NCBI GenBank assembly: GCA_020638995.1
Contig: JACKHM010000002.1
Location: 1,612,001-1,676,000, forward strand
DNA: 64,000 nt
Source: Planctomycetaceae bacterium
GTDB taxonomy: Bacteria > Planctomycetota > Planctomycetia > Pirellulales > Pirellulaceae
Reading direction: 5' to 3'
The DNA itself is not shown here. The text below holds more notes on this DNA, generated by a model. The model saw only the letters and a list, made by a program, of their open reading frames with translations. It ran no database searches and was not told where the DNA came from. The stretch's first letter is position 1.

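Overview
The window looks like chromosomal DNA of a planctomycete (Pirellulales-like). The reasons are a DUF1501 Tat-exported protein, tandem DUF1254 proteins, a TIR-WD40 protein, a Ser/Thr kinase, planctomycete-style IS remnants and a giant dockerin-ended multidomain exported protein, all at moderate GC with wide spacers. This is inference from gene content; no rRNA or tRNA gene is visible.

Region 1 (1-12.9 kb) is a signalling and possible conflict island. After the 3' end of a membrane-protein gene come, all on the + strand: a VWA protein and a metallophosphoesterase (6 nt apart), a soluble FlhA/FHIPEP-type protein without membrane segments, a Ser/Thr kinase with a C-terminal RyR domain, a TIR-NTPase (STAND-like) with zinc ribbons at both ends, and a SLOG-like Rossmann domain joined to a four-helix membrane module. 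A TIR-membrane-WD40 protein converges on them from the - strand. TIR enzymes plus SLOG and RyR domains suggest NAD-derived nucleotide signalling with a kinase output. This is the best candidate for an undescribed multi-gene system.

Region 2 (12.9-23.3 kb) holds a 24-nt inverted repeat, two conserved genes of unknown function, a frameshifted aldehyde dehydrogenase remnant divergent from a GMC oxidoreductase gene, and a - strand cluster (FAD oxidoreductase, small secreted ORF, M14-like peptidase, DUF1501 protein). Divergent from that cluster is a DsbA/FrnE-like lipoprotein gene with an in-frame TGA at the first position of its CPWC redox motif, followed by a SECIS-like hairpin. It is a strong selenoprotein candidate that ordinary gene calling would truncate.

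Region 3 (23.5-29.7 kb) carries a transposase/HTH graveyard, a three-gene - strand operon (lipoprotein DUF1254, second DUF1254, LssY-C-domain membrane protein) and a second graveyard of IS1634-, IS21- and IS66-type fragments.

Region 4 (29.7-64 kb) is one uninterrupted - strand reading frame of more than 11,400 codons that runs off the right edge. It encodes a giant modular surface or secreted protein: Ig-like/SwmB, jelly-roll, beta-propeller, GEVED, nine CSLREA/beta-helix modules, six SdrD-B domains, FG-GAP, Calx-beta, cadherin-like repeats, a possible cohesin-like domain and a C-terminal dockerin. It contains three seemingly identical 666-bp tandem copies.
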